Notes: generated from the letters alone by a model not told the origin. 35,483 nt of DNA from an uncultured Eggerthellaceae bacterium (GCA_903789375.1 CAIFEB010000025.1:1-35483); one strand, 5' to 3'; positions 16,530 to 24,403 are shown, counted from the first letter of the stretch. A program made the numbers and translations.

Positions 16530-17476
16530 TGGGCGGGCCGGGGATGCTCGGTGCGCTGGCTATCCTGGCGGTTGCGTTCGCCCTGGTCGCCGGCGTGGAG
16601 GCTGCTCGGGCTGCGGGGTTGTTCCGCCAGGGGCGCGCGGTGCGCGGTGAGGCGAACGCGCGGGTGGGCGGTGCGACCGCGTCGCCCCTGCCGCGCGATG
16701 CGGTGGAACGTTATCTCGCGCGTCTGACGCTGCGGCTGTCGTCGCGTCCGCCTGCGCGTTCGGCATCGCGGCGCAGGGCGCGCGGGCGCGAAGGAAGATC
16801 GCGGAGGTTCTACCGCTCCCACGCCGTTCGTGCGGGCATGAGCGAAACGGTATCCGAACAGGCGTTTTGCGAAGGGTCGGTGCGGCTTTCCGTGCTGGTC
16901 GGCGTTGCGGGCGCCGTGGTCGGCAGCGTGTTCTCCACACCGCTTGCGGCAACGCTCGGAACCGTCGGGGCCGTGCTGGGGTGGACGGCGCCGAAGCGGC
17001 TGTTCACGCGCGCGGAAGCGGCGCGGGCGCGCGAGGCGGAGCGGCATCTGTCCGAGATGCTCGAGACGATCGCGCTCGGTCTGCGCAGCGGCCTGTCGTT
17101 CGACCAGAGCTTCGCGCTGTACGGCGCGCATTTCGACGCACCGTTCGCGCAGGCGTGCGCCTCGGCGTATCGCTCCTGGTCGTTGGGGCTGATGACACGC
17201 GAGCAGGCCCTGCGCGGGCTGGCGGATTCGTATGCCTGCGCCCGCCTTGAGCGCGTGGTCACGGATGTTGTGCGGTCGCTGAGGTTCGGCACGGCGATCG
17301 CCTCGCGACTGGAGGACGAGGCGGCCGACGCACGTGCCGCGTACCGCGCCGAGGTGGAGGAACGGGTTGCGCGGGCGCCGGTCAAGATGATGCTGCCCAC
17401 GGGGACGCTCATCTTGCCGGCGATGCTGCTGCTCGTCCTAGGCCCGGTCCTGCTCGAGCTGGTGAACGGGTTCTGA
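16529..17476 (+). CDS. tadC: TadC-like inner membrane platform protein
   Basis: A 315-residue second T2SSF-domain protein. It has an N-terminal helix (GMLGALAILAVAFALVAGV), an Arg-rich cytoplasmic segment (SASRRRARGREGRSRRFYRS), two helices around VLVGVAGAVVGSVFSTPLAATLGTVGAVLGW, then the T2SSF core HLSEMLETIALGLRSGLSFDQSFALY...FAQACASAYRSWSLGLMTREQALRGL, and a C-terminal helix TLILPAMLLLVLGPVLLELVNGF. Neighbouring tadA and tadB fix its role. ATG 16529 overlaps the tadB stop; GTG 16526 directly before it is an alternative start. It ends 69 bases before the pilin gene. Confidence 0.87.
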   Translation: MGGPGMLGALAILAVAFALVAGVEAARAAGLFRQGRAVRGEANARVGGATASPLPRDAVERYLARLTLRLSSRPPARSASRRRARGREGRSRRFYRSHAVRAGMSETVSEQAFCEGSVRLSVLVGVAGAVVGSVFSTPLAATLGTVGAVLGWTAPKRLFTRAEAARAREAERHLSEMLETIALGLRSGLSFDQSFALYGAHFDAPFAQACASAYRSWSLGLMTREQALRGLADSYACARLERVVTDVVRSLRFGTAIASRLEDEAADARAAYRAEVEERVARAPVKMMLPTGTLILPAMLLLVLGPVLLELVNGF

Positions 17477-17545
17477 CGAGCGGAGATGCTGATGGAAAGG
17501 GGTGTGCGGCGATGCGCACGCCGAATGCACGAAGGAGAGTGGAAC

Positions 17546-17779
17546 ATGAATGCGGCAACGAGAACGATACGTCGGTGGGAATACCAGAGCGCGCGCGTGG
17601 CGGCGGCGCTGCGCGTGCGGATGCGCCAGGCGCTGCGGCGCGAGAGTGGCCAGGGAACGACGGAGTACGCCATCCTGGTCGGCGTGCTCGTGGTGATCGC
17701 CATCGTCGCGATCACGCTGTTCAAGCCCAAGATCCAGCAGCTTTGGGATGCGATTGCAAGCGGCATCAACGGACTGTAG
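17546..17779 (+). CDS. Flp-type pilin precursor
   Basis: A 77-residue type IVb (Flp) prepilin, the likely major subunit of the Tad pilus. A 35-residue basic leader (six or more Arg) ends with ESG; cleavage by the prepilin peptidase is predicted after Gly35, giving a mature end QGTTEYAIL with Glu at +5 and Tyr at +6 as in Flp pilins. The hydrophobic helix LVGVLVVIAIVAITLF follows, then a short tail KPKIQQLWDAIASGINGL. AAGGAG at 17532-17537 supports the ATG at 17546. Actinobacterial Flp pilins often have such long leaders. The probable processing enzyme is encoded at 24404-25528. Confidence 0.92.
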   Translation: MNAATRTIRRWEYQSARVAAALRVRMRQALRRESGQGTTEYAILVGVLVVIAIVAITLFKPKIQQLWDAIASGINGL

Positions 17780-17967
17780 GCGAAAGCGCGCAGTCGACGG
17801 TCGAGTTCGCGCTTGTCACGGCGGCGTTTCTGGCGGTGACGCTCGGGTTGGGGGCGCTCATGCGGTTTGCCTCGGGAGGCGACCTCGTGTACCACGCCCT
17901 CATCTGCGCGTCGCATCACATCCAGATGGTTGCACCGACGACGCTGGTCGACGTGTTTCTGTACTGA
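17743..17967 (+). CDS. Very small TadE-like ORF, start uncertain
   Basis: The frame following the pilin encodes ESAQSTVEFALVTAAFLAVTLGLGALMRFA, a TadE-type prepilin motif (cleavage expected after SA, Glu at +5) followed by a single hydrophobic helix and a ~30-residue tail ending VDVFLY. No ATG or GTG lies before it in a sensible place. The only nearby candidate is TTG 17743, inside the pilin gene, giving a 74-residue protein with basic leader MGCDCKRHQRTVGESA. No ribosome binding site is visible, so expression would need translational coupling to the pilin. It may be a minor pilin or a decaying TadE gene. Confidence 0.5.
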   Translation: MGCDCKRHQRTVGESAQSTVEFALVTAAFLAVTLGLGALMRFASGGDLVYHALICASHHIQMVAPTTLVDVFLY

Positions 17968-17974
17968 AATCGCC

Positions 17975-18345
17975 AGTCTCCCGGGGCGTCCGGCACGCGG
18001 TTTCCGGGGACGGGCCTCGCGCTCGCTTTCGCTTCCGGGACGCATTGCTCGCGAACTCGCTCGCGCCGACCTGCGAGTCCCCCGGGCGGCCGGAACGCAG
18101 GTTCCGGGGCTGGCTTCGCACCCGCTCATGCTTACAGGGCGCATTGCCCGCGAACTCGCTCGCTTCGCTCGCTCAGACACGCGGGCAAGGGCATGCGCCC
18201 TTCCAGCATGAGCTGCTCAGCATGCCCCGGAACCTGCGTTCCGGCCGCTTGAGCTGAGCTTTTTCCACCTGAGTTCGCGTGCAAGGGCATGCGCCCCTCC
18301 GGCATGAGCTGCTCGGGACGCCCCGGGAACCGCGTGCCGGACGCT
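17975..18345. repeat. 370-bp nested palindrome of repeat elements
   Basis: Two ~92-base direct repeats (from 17975 and 18076, offset ~100) are followed by two 65-base direct repeats (18185-18249 and 18281-18345, offset 96). Outer cores 17987-18009 and 18321-18343 are inverted with one mismatch. Inner cores 18087-18110 and 18224-18247 are perfect inverted 24-mers. TTGCCCGCG (18145-18153) and CGCGGGCAA (18180-18188) are also inverted. All three pairs share a centre near 18166. No gene lies inside. Confidence 0.85.
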
Positions 18346-18594
18346 GGGTGCTGCGGTTTCTTTTGGGCGCTGACTTGAGCGTGCCTGCGAGGTGATCTTC
18401 GCTGCGTGCGTTCTGGAACGTGCGCTCGTTGCGATTGCGTGAAGGGGCAGGTGAGCGGGTGCACATTTGACGGGAGCTGGTCGGATCGTTCTTGGAGCGG
18501 TCGGTGGGCGGTGAGCTCTTTGCAGTATCGCCTAGGCGGTTTTGATGCGTGCGCTTTGTTTTGGCGTGCTGTTCAAATCGGGGAGGAGGAGTCG
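18346..18594. other. Non-coding stretch before the TadE gene
   Basis: No gene or strong promoter is visible. TTGACG at about 18468 has no matching -10 box at the right distance. The stretch separates the palindrome from the second half of the Tad locus, which may therefore be transcribed from its own promoter or by read-through. Confidence 0.4.
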
Positions 18595-19146
18595 ATGGTA
18601 AGCAGGCGGTTCGCGTGGGGGCGGGTGCGTTGCGGGCTTGTTCGGGATGCTGCGTGGGCGGATGCGGGGCAGGGGACTGTTGAGGCTGCGTTCGTGCTCC
18701 CGGTCCTGCTCATCGCGTTGTTGCTGCTCATCCAGCCCGGCATCCTCCTGTACGACCGCATCGTGATGGAGAACGCGGCTGCCGAGGGGTGTCGCCTGCT
18801 CGCCACGAAGACCGATGCGTTCGGCGATGCCGACGGCAGCTGCGAGGCGTTCGTGCGCCATCGGCTGGCGGCGATTCCCCCGGTCGATTGCTTCCACATG
18901 CACGATGGCGGCTGCACCTGGGATATCGCGATGAACGGCGGCGAGAAGTCGAAGAAGGTCACGGTGGCCATCTCGACCAAGGTGAAGCCGTTGCCCCTGT
19001 TCGACGGCGGGGCGACGCTTGCGGGGCTCGTCGATGGCGACGGCGCGCTCACTGTGAAGGTGGAACGCTCGATGCCGACGCAGCCGGATTGGGTGGCGGA
19101 CGTCAAGGGCGGCAAGAATCCGAAATCGTGGATCGGGGCGTGGTGA
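18595..19146 (+). CDS. TadE-family pseudopilin
   Basis: A 183-residue TadE-like protein. A leader of 25 residues with five Arg ends in DAG; cleavage after Gly25 is predicted, leaving QGTVEAAFVLPVLLIALLLLIQPGILLYDR with Glu at +5. The helix is followed by a ~130-residue exported domain containing AAAEGCRLLATKT and Cys at several positions (CEAF, DCFHMHDGGC) that could form disulfides. TadE/TadF-type minor pilins are needed for pilus assembly. GGGGAGGAGG at 18580-18590 supports ATG 18595. The next gene begins about 45 bases after the stop. Confidence 0.85.
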   Translation: MVSRRFAWGRVRCGLVRDAAWADAGQGTVEAAFVLPVLLIALLLLIQPGILLYDRIVMENAAAEGCRLLATKTDAFGDADGSCEAFVRHRLAAIPPVDCFHMHDGGCTWDIAMNGGEKSKKVTVAISTKVKPLPLFDGGATLAGLVDGDGALTVKVERSMPTQPDWVADVKGGKNPKSWIGAW

Positions 19147-19190
19147 GCGTGTTCGGAAGCGCAAAGGGGCATGCCCCTGGAGGCGTTGGC

Positions 19191-21503
19191 ATGCGCGCGG
19201 TGCAAGACGCGGCCTGCCACGCAACCGGAGGTTCTGGCGAGCACGCTGCGGGAAGCGGTTGCAAGCACAGGGGAGCTTGTGCGGAAGGGCGCGCGCCGAT
19301 AGGCACGCGTGGGCGCTCAGCGCGAAACGAGGCTGATTCGGAGACGATTTGCGCAGGTGAACGCTCGGCAAACGCCTCGCGCGATCTGTTTCGCGATGAG
19401 GCGGGCCTGACGACGACCAGCATGGTGCTGGCCCTGCTCGTCTCGCTCGCGCTCATATTCTCGTCGGCCCAGGTCTACCGCGTGAACTCGCTGTCGGCCG
19501 AGGTGCAGGACGTCGCAGACGCCGCGGCGCTGTCGGCCGAAAGCCAGGTCGGCGAGTTCATGATCGCCGCGCGTTTCTGCGATGCCGTGTCGCTCACGTT
19601 GTCGCTCACGGGCATTGCAGCGACCGGCATCGGCATCGTCGCGCTGTGTGTCCCGCCGATTTCCCCTGTTGGGAAGGCGCTCGTCGAGGCAGGGCAGCGC
19701 ACGCTGCAGGCGCGGGACGCCTTCGCCCAGCGTGCGTGCGACGTGCTCAACGCCCTGCAGAAGGCGCTGCCGTACTACGCGGCGGCATGCGCGGCGAACG
19801 TCGCGGCGGCCAACAACGAGATGTCGCAGGGATCGCACTACGTCGGCGCCGCTGTGCTCGTGCCGCTCGAAGGCAAGACGCTCAAGGTGAAGGGCGCGCC
19901 CGCGTCGGCAACGCTTGCCGATGACGCTGTCGCGCGGAAAGACGAGATCGCCGACGCTGCCAAGCGCGCCGAAGAGGCGTGCGAGCAGGTGGAAGAGGCG
20001 AAGCTGCGCGGGTTCATGCGCGATTGCGGCGATGCGCCGGCGTACTGCATGGCGGAGCGGGCGGAGACGCTCGCAGGGCTTTCGGGCAGCGCGAACCCGC
20101 AGTACACGAGCGTCGACGCCTGGTCGTTCTCGGTGCCGCTCGCCCGCGCGCAAGCGTATTACGCGGCCCGCCTGTCCCAGGAGGCGCCCGTGGGCGAAGG
20201 CTCTGCGGAGCAGGCGCGTTCGGAGTTGCGGCGTGTGTTCTATCGCTATGCGTCGGACCAGGTCGCACAGGGGTATGTTCACGATGACGGCGGATCGTTC
20301 GAGGCGTACTTCCCGCGGCTGCCCCGCAACACGGCGGAGATGCGCGACACAACCCTCTACACGGATCAGACCTTCCCGCTGTCGCAGTCGGAAGATGGCG
20401 AGCCGATGCTCCACGCGTGGGCGGGATGCGCTGGCTGCAGCTCCGTCGCGGGCGCTGGGACGCTCGCCCAGGCGGAGGCGGACGGATACGCGATCTGCCC
20501 CGTGTGCGGGTTCGATGCGGCCAGCCTGGGAAGCGTCGCGGCGGCTTCGTCGTCCATCGACAACGGGTTCGAATACCACTACGACGCGGTCGCCCAGGCG
20601 GCCGAGGATTACGAGGGCGCACGTCGTACGGCGGACGAGCAGAAAGCGCAGGCCACCAAGAGCACGAGCGGGCTGTTCGACCTGATGAAGGAAGCGCTTT
20701 CCGAATGTGCGGGCAAGCGCATCAAGGCACAGCCGCCTGGGCACGACGGGGCGGTCGCCTTCGTTGTGAACGCGGCGAACCAAGAGCCTCAGACCGGGTT
20801 CGAAAACAGGTTCGTCGAATCAAAGGGATTTTTGGGACCGCGTGCGGCGGTAGCGGGAGCGACGCTGGTCGATGAGGGCTCGGACGACGACGGCAACGTC
20901 ATCACCTCGATGCTCGACGGCATCCGCGCGGACGGCGGGGCGGCAACGCAGGCGGCTGACGTGGTGCTCAGCCTGTGGACGGGCTTTCTGACCGCGTACG
21001 CCGATGGGCAGAAATCGCTCGAGGAAACTATCGAGAAGACGCTCAACCGCATACCGACACGCAGCAAGAGCGGCATCGGCACGCAGGCGTCGAAGAAGCT
21101 GAAGAAGGCCATCAAGGACGTGAACCTCGATCCGGCCAACCTCGGCTCGCTCAAGCCGGTGCTCGTGAACTCAGGGCATGTCGCAAGCAAGGACAAAGGG
21201 GATTTCGCACAGCGGTATATCCAGGTGAAAGGCCAGGTAGCGGCTCATCCGATGGCGTCGACCGACCTGTTCTCGGCGCTGTTGGACAACTTCCACGTCC
21301 AGGCGGACACGGACATCGACAGCATCAAGGACAAGATCGACATCGCAACCATCGACATCTTCGGCACGGGCGACGCGACGGTGACCATCTCCATTCCGCT
21401 GCCCGAGGATACGAAGCCGCGTCTGCACGGCATGGCGGACGACGTCTTCGCCGAGCTGAAACGCTACCACTACGAGATTTCGGGGGAGCGGCCATGGGAA
21501 TAG
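19191..21503 (+). CDS. Large TadG-like pilus-associated protein with a CxxC/CxxC knuckle
   Basis: A 770-residue exported protein. After a ~70-residue N-terminal segment rich in Gly/Cys/Arg comes DEAGLTTTSMVLALLVSLALIFSSAQVYRVNSL, a prepilin-like junction and helix in which +5 is Ser instead of Glu. Right behind it is VQDVADAAALSAES, the hallmark of TadG/TadE-type proteins. The rest is a large, mostly helical exported domain. Residues 413-439 hold CAGC and CPVC pairs in a rubredoxin-like or zinc-ribbon spacing (19 residues between pairs), unusual outside the membrane. ATG 19191 follows GGAGG at 19179-19183; GTG 19143 overlapping the previous stop is an alternative. It overlaps the next gene by ten bases. 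Its exact role is unknown; a pilus tip or scaffold function is possible. Confidence 0.8.
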   Translation: MRAVQDAACHATGGSGEHAAGSGCKHRGACAEGRAPIGTRGRSARNEADSETICAGERSANASRDLFRDEAGLTTTSMVLALLVSLALIFSSAQVYRVNSLSAEVQDVADAAALSAESQVGEFMIAARFCDAVSLTLSLTGIAATGIGIVALCVPPISPVGKALVEAGQRTLQARDAFAQRACDVLNALQKALPYYAAACAANVAAANNEMSQGSHYVGAAVLVPLEGKTLKVKGAPASATLADDAVARKDEIADAAKRAEEACEQVEEAKLRGFMRDCGDAPAYCMAERAETLAGLSGSANPQYTSVDAWSFSVPLARAQAYYAARLSQEAPVGEGSAEQARSELRRVFYRYASDQVAQGYVHDDGGSFEAYFPRLPRNTAEMRDTTLYTDQTFPLSQSEDGEPMLHAWAGCAGCSSVAGAGTLAQAEADGYAICPVCGFDAASLGSVAAASSSIDNGFEYHYDAVAQAAEDYEGARRTADEQKAQATKSTSGLFDLMKEALSECAGKRIKAQPPGHDGAVAFVVNAANQEPQTGFENRFVESKGFLGPRAAVAGATLVDEGSDDDGNVITSMLDGIRADGGAATQAADVVLSLWTGFLTAYADGQKSLEETIEKTLNRIPTRSKSGIGTQASKKLKKAIKDVNLDPANLGSLKPVLVNSGHVASKDKGDFAQRYIQVKGQVAAHPMASTDLFSALLDNFHVQADTDIDSIKDKIDIATIDIFGTGDATVTISIPLPEDTKPRLHGMADDVFAELKRYHYEISGERPWE

Positions 21504-21970
21504 AAAGCGGTCGGGCCGGTGTGCGGGCGCCGGGCGAATCGGGCCAGACGATGGACGAATCGGGGCAGATGACGGTCGAGCTTGCCGTGGTGTTTCCGGT
21601 GATGATCGTCGTCGCCGTGATCACCGTCAACGCGCTGCTGTTCTTCTCGCAGTGCGCGGCGTTCGACCGCGTCGCGCGCGAGTCGGTGCGCATCTACGCC
21701 ACCGCGCCCGCTCACGGCGAGGACGCCTCGGCATGCGAGGGCAAGGTGCGCGAGACACTCGAGCGGCAGTTTGACGAAGAGTACCTGGCGGTGGGGGTTA
21801 CATCTGAAGAAGCAGGCCTTGACCTGCGACGATACACTGCCGAACTCACGTTTTCCCCCACGCTTTTCGGAAGGGGGTTGCGTGACGAGGTGTTCGGTGT
21901 GGCTTTGCCGCACCTCACGCATCGCGCGGTGTATCTCGTCGACACCTACAAGCCGGGGGTGGTGGTGTGA
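21494..21970 (+). CDS. Second TadE-family pseudopilin
   Basis: A 158-residue TadE-like protein. Its leader of 24 residues ends in DESG; cleavage after Gly24 is predicted, leaving QMTVELAVVFPVMIVVAVITVNALLFFSQ with Glu at +5. Unlike the other leaders here it carries few basic residues and an internal second SGQTM that mimics the cleavage site. The exported domain includes FDRVARESVRIYATAP and a C-terminal segment ending DTYKPGVVV. The start lies within the end of the TadG-like gene, and the stop overlaps the next GTG start, so three proteins are made as a coupled group. Confidence 0.85.
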   Translation: MGIESGRAGVRAPGESGQTMDESGQMTVELAVVFPVMIVVAVITVNALLFFSQCAAFDRVARESVRIYATAPAHGEDASACEGKVRETLERQFDEEYLAVGVTSEEAGLDLRRYTAELTFSPTLFGRGLRDEVFGVALPHLTHRAVYLVDTYKPGVVV

Positions 21971-22797
21971 GCGCGCAGGGCAAACGGAAGGGGGCGGCGG
22001 GCGATCGGCGATTCTCGGCGACACGCCGGCTGCGCAGGCTCGCGCCTGCAGCGCGTCGAAAACGCAATCTGGCCCCGGCGGTGCGCCAGCCGTGCGATTC
22101 CGTGCCGGCAGTGCATCGGCTATGCGAGCTGGAGCCGACAGCGAGCCCGTTGCGCGAATCTGCGCCGGATGCGCGCCGTATGTGTGGTCCCGCGTCCGCC
22201 GCGCGGCGCAAGCGCGGACCTGCGCGGATTGCGCGCCGGCGCCTTGCGCGGGCGGTAGTCATCGTCGTCGTGCTGGTCGGGGTCGTCGTTGTGGCAGGGG
22301 CGGTCGAATCGGCAGATTCGCAGCCAGTCTCGTCCGCCGGCGCCGGGGGCGCCTCGCTTGGCGCGGCGTGGCAACAGCAGCTTCCGGACATGGTGGATGC
22401 GGGAAAGCGGGCGTACGAGGCGGGCTCCGCAGACGCTGCGCTCGCCCGTGCAGGCGTCGATGGTGGGGGCAGTGGTACCGGCGCTGGTGCGGCGACGCTT
22501 CCGGAATCCTATCGGCAGGCCATCGCGATTCCCGTGGACGCGCAGGAGGTCCACGCAACCGACGATTGCTCGGTTGTCGGGTTCTGGGTGCCTGTCGCGC
22601 CGGAAGAGGCGAGTGCCGCATTTGCTGCGGAAATGGAGTTGCGCGGATGGACGAGCGTGCCCTTGGGGGATGTGCCCGGTTGGACGTTCGTAGGGGGCGC
22701 TGGCGAGCAGTCATGGGCGTTTACCCAGTTCACGAGCGTTGCGGAGGGAACGAGCGCCGTTGTCGTGGCGGCGGGATTGGAGGATGTCGATGGGTAA
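21967..22797 (+). CDS. Membrane protein with Arg-rich decapeptide repeats (Tad-associated)
   Basis: A 276-residue protein that I cannot assign to a family. Residues ~16-95 are eight imperfect ten-residue repeats with pattern xPAxRRxCxx, for example APAARRKRNL, APAVRQPCDS, VPAVHRLCEL and APDARRMCGP. They precede one transmembrane helix (AVVIVVVLVGVVVVAGAV, about 96-116), so by the positive-inside rule the repeats are cytoplasmic. The exported part has a Gly-rich linker and a compact ~100-residue domain (AIPVDAQEVHATDDCSVVGFWVPVAPEEASAAFAAEMELRGW...) that may be a small alpha/beta fold. It starts with GTG overlapping the TadE stop and ends inside the DUF192 gene. Location argues for an accessory pilus role. 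Confidence 0.7.
   Translation: MSAQGKRKGAAGDRRFSATRRLRRLAPAARRKRNLAPAVRQPCDSVPAVHRLCELEPTASPLRESAPDARRMCGPASAARRKRGPARIARRRLARAVVIVVVLVGVVVVAGAVESADSQPVSSAGAGGASLGAAWQQQLPDMVDAGKRAYEAGSADAALARAGVDGGGSGTGAGAATLPESYRQAIAIPVDAQEVHATDDCSVVGFWVPVAPEEASAAFAAEMELRGWTSVPLGDVPGWTFVGGAGEQSWAFTQFTSVAEGTSAVVVAAGLEDVDG
22012..22251 (+). repeat. 30-bp tandem repeat, eight degenerate copies
   Basis: In-frame copies begin every 30 bases from 22012, clearly from 22042, 22072, 22102, 22132, 22162, 22192 and 22222. Each typically opens with GCGCCG or GCGCCT and has GCG CGC near its middle. They encode the decapeptides of the membrane protein above. The regular period without indels shows expansion under coding constraint. 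Confidence 0.75.
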
Positions 22798-23548
22798 GGT
22801 CGATGCGGCGGTCGCACCGGTTGCGGCAGAATCGTCCAAGGCGCTTCGGCGAACGGCTGAATCGCCGGCGAGCGAAACGGCGGTTCGCAAACCGCCGATA
22901 AACGGTGCGGGTGGCACGCTCGCTCCCATGCGAGCGGCGTCGCCGTCGATGCCGCTGCGCATCGCCGGCTCGCGGCGCGAACGGCTCGTCGGCTTGCTGC
23001 ATGCGACGCACGAGGCGGGGCTGCTCATGCTCTGCCCCTGCCGCGACATCCACACCGTGGGCATGAGCTACTCGATCGACGTGGCTTTCGTCGACGAGGA
23101 AGGGACGGTCGTCGCGGCGTATCGCAGCGTCCCGCCGGGCAGGCGCCTGCGCTGTCGGAGGGCGATTGTCGTTTTCGAGCGTTTGACCTGCGGAAAGCCC
23201 TGGTACGAAGCAGGTGACCGGGTGTTCGTCTGCCCTTCGCCCCCACCATCGCCAGACGACTTTCCGATGCGAACCAGGCCGGCGGCAGCGCCCGAAACGC
23301 GGCACGAACAGCCCGAAGGGCAGAAGGCGTCCTCTGACCGCCTTCCCGGAACAGCGGCGCATCGACGTCTTGCGGTGAAGGGCGGATTCGTGTCCCCGCC
23401 CAGCGGCACGCCCATGCAACACCGACGAAAGGGACCGTCCGCGGGGCCATCCGCGCGCAAGAGACCGGGCGTGGTGACGCCTGCACCTGCGTCCGCCCCG
23501 CATCACGCACACGCATTGAAATACGCCCGCACGCAGAAGCGCGCCTGA
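22790..23548 (+). CDS. DUF192 family protein in the Tad locus
   Basis: A 252-residue protein. The central part (about residues 60-155) matches the DUF192 fold: ERLVGLLHATHEAGLLMLCPCRDIHTVGMSYSIDVAFVDEEGTVVAAYRSVPPGRRLRCRRAIVVFERLTCGKPWYEAGDRVF. The conserved GM..SIDVAF and EGTVV core and Cys residues are clear. DUF192 proteins have unknown function but recur beside Tad genes in actinobacteria (from general knowledge, not checked here). The flanks, about 60 residues before and 95 after, are Pro/Ala/Arg-rich and probably disordered. There is no clear signal peptide. GGAGG at 22779-22783 supports ATG 22790, which lies inside the end of the previous gene. Confidence 0.8.
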   Translation: MGKVDAAVAPVAAESSKALRRTAESPASETAVRKPPINGAGGTLAPMRAASPSMPLRIAGSRRERLVGLLHATHEAGLLMLCPCRDIHTVGMSYSIDVAFVDEEGTVVAAYRSVPPGRRLRCRRAIVVFERLTCGKPWYEAGDRVFVCPSPPPSPDDFPMRTRPAAAPETRHEQPEGQKASSDRLPGTAAHRRLAVKGGFVSPPSGTPMQHRRKGPSAGPSARKRPGVVTPAPASAPHHAHALKYARTQKRA

Positions 23549-23577
23549 CACCTCGTTCTTGAGAGGAGCGATCATCG

Positions 23578-24396
23578 ATGAAAACCTGTCCGGTCTGCCA
23601 TGCGTCGACGTTCGACGACGCGAAGGTCTGCTACGGATGCATGCACCGATTCGACGAAGAGGATTCCCGGGGGCATGTCGGCGGAAACGGAATGTCCTCA
23701 CTGAGGGATGCCCCTAGCGAGAAGGACCCCCCACCTGCGCTTCCGCTGGCTGAACCTCCGACAGCGGTACGTCCCGATTGGATGCAGCGAGAGGCGAGGC
23801 GGCTTCCAGAAGAGCGCCATGCGGCGGACTCGTCTTCGGCGCAACGTCCTGCTTCCGAGCAACTTTCGCCGCGACGAGGTTCCGCTGCGCAAGCTGCCGA
23901 GAGCAAGGGCCCGGCCGAGCAATCTTCGGTAGAACGCATCGCTACGGAGCACTCTTTGCCGGCGTGCTCTGGGCCAGAGCGAACAGCGGAGCGCGCAACA
24001 AAGCCTCGACCTGCGGCGATGTGCTCTGGGCCAGTGCGAACGGTGGAGCATGCAACAGAACCACGACCTGCGATGACGTCCTTTGTCGAGTCGCATGAAG
24101 ACAATCGTTCCACGCCGCGCGAGACGGAAGCACCCGTCTCGCCCTGCGCGTTCAGCATCGCATTCGAGCCGGTGATGGATGCGTCGGGGGCGGTGTCGTG
24201 GCGCTGCACGATAACGCCTGGCGTGTATCCACGGGCCGCCAGCGCCGTTCTGCTATCGGATTCATCCCCGCGAGCGTGGGAAGGCGGCGACGGAAGAAAT
24301 GCGAATGGCGCTGCGGCGCTGTCGAACCTGTGCCAGCAGACGTGGGACGTTGATGCGGGATGGGATGTCGACGTGCGGCATGCGCAAGCGGTCTGA
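23578..24396 (+). CDS. Zinc-ribbon protein of unknown function (Tad-associated)
   Basis: A 272-residue protein starting with a compact treble-clef or zinc-ribbon: CPVC at residues 4-7 and CYGC at 18-21 within MKTCPVCHASTFDDAKVCYGC. The middle ~150 residues are low-complexity and carry a 19-residue tandem repeat (CSGPERTAERATKPRP / CSGPVRTVEHATEPRP). The last ~70 residues (CAFSIAFEPVMDASGAVSWRCTITPGVYPRAASAVLL...) look folded. No transmembrane segment is seen, so it is probably cytoplasmic. GAGAGGAG upstream supports ATG 23578. It lies 29 bases after the DUF192 gene and just before the prepilin peptidase. I do not recognise the family. Confidence 0.7.
   Translation: MKTCPVCHASTFDDAKVCYGCMHRFDEEDSRGHVGGNGMSSLRDAPSEKDPPPALPLAEPPTAVRPDWMQREARRLPEERHAADSSSAQRPASEQLSPRRGSAAQAAESKGPAEQSSVERIATEHSLPACSGPERTAERATKPRPAAMCSGPVRTVEHATEPRPAMTSFVESHEDNRSTPRETEAPVSPCAFSIAFEPVMDASGAVSWRCTITPGVYPRAASAVLLSDSSPRAWEGGDGRNANGAAALSNLCQQTWDVDAGWDVDVRHAQAV
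23965..24078 (+). repeat. 57-bp tandem repeat, two copies
   Basis: TGCTCTGGGCCAG begins at 23965 and again at 24022, followed by similar GCGAAC-GGAGC-GCAACA-CC-CGACCTGCG blocks. The offset of 57 bases keeps the reading frame and duplicates 19 residues in the low-complexity middle of the zinc-ribbon protein. Confidence 0.7.
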
Positions 24397-24403
24397 ACGA
24401 GCC

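Noticed and set aside
17770-17790. Programmed frameshift from pilin into the TadE-like frame
   Set aside because: No slippery heptamer precedes the pilin stop. Coupled initiation or gene decay explains the data more simply, though it is not excluded.
18468-18560. Promoter for the second half of the Tad locus
   Set aside because: TTGACG is present, but no -10-like hexamer lies 15-19 bases after it.
22012-22251. CRISPR array
   Set aside because: The 30-bp units are contiguous and coding, with no unique spacers.
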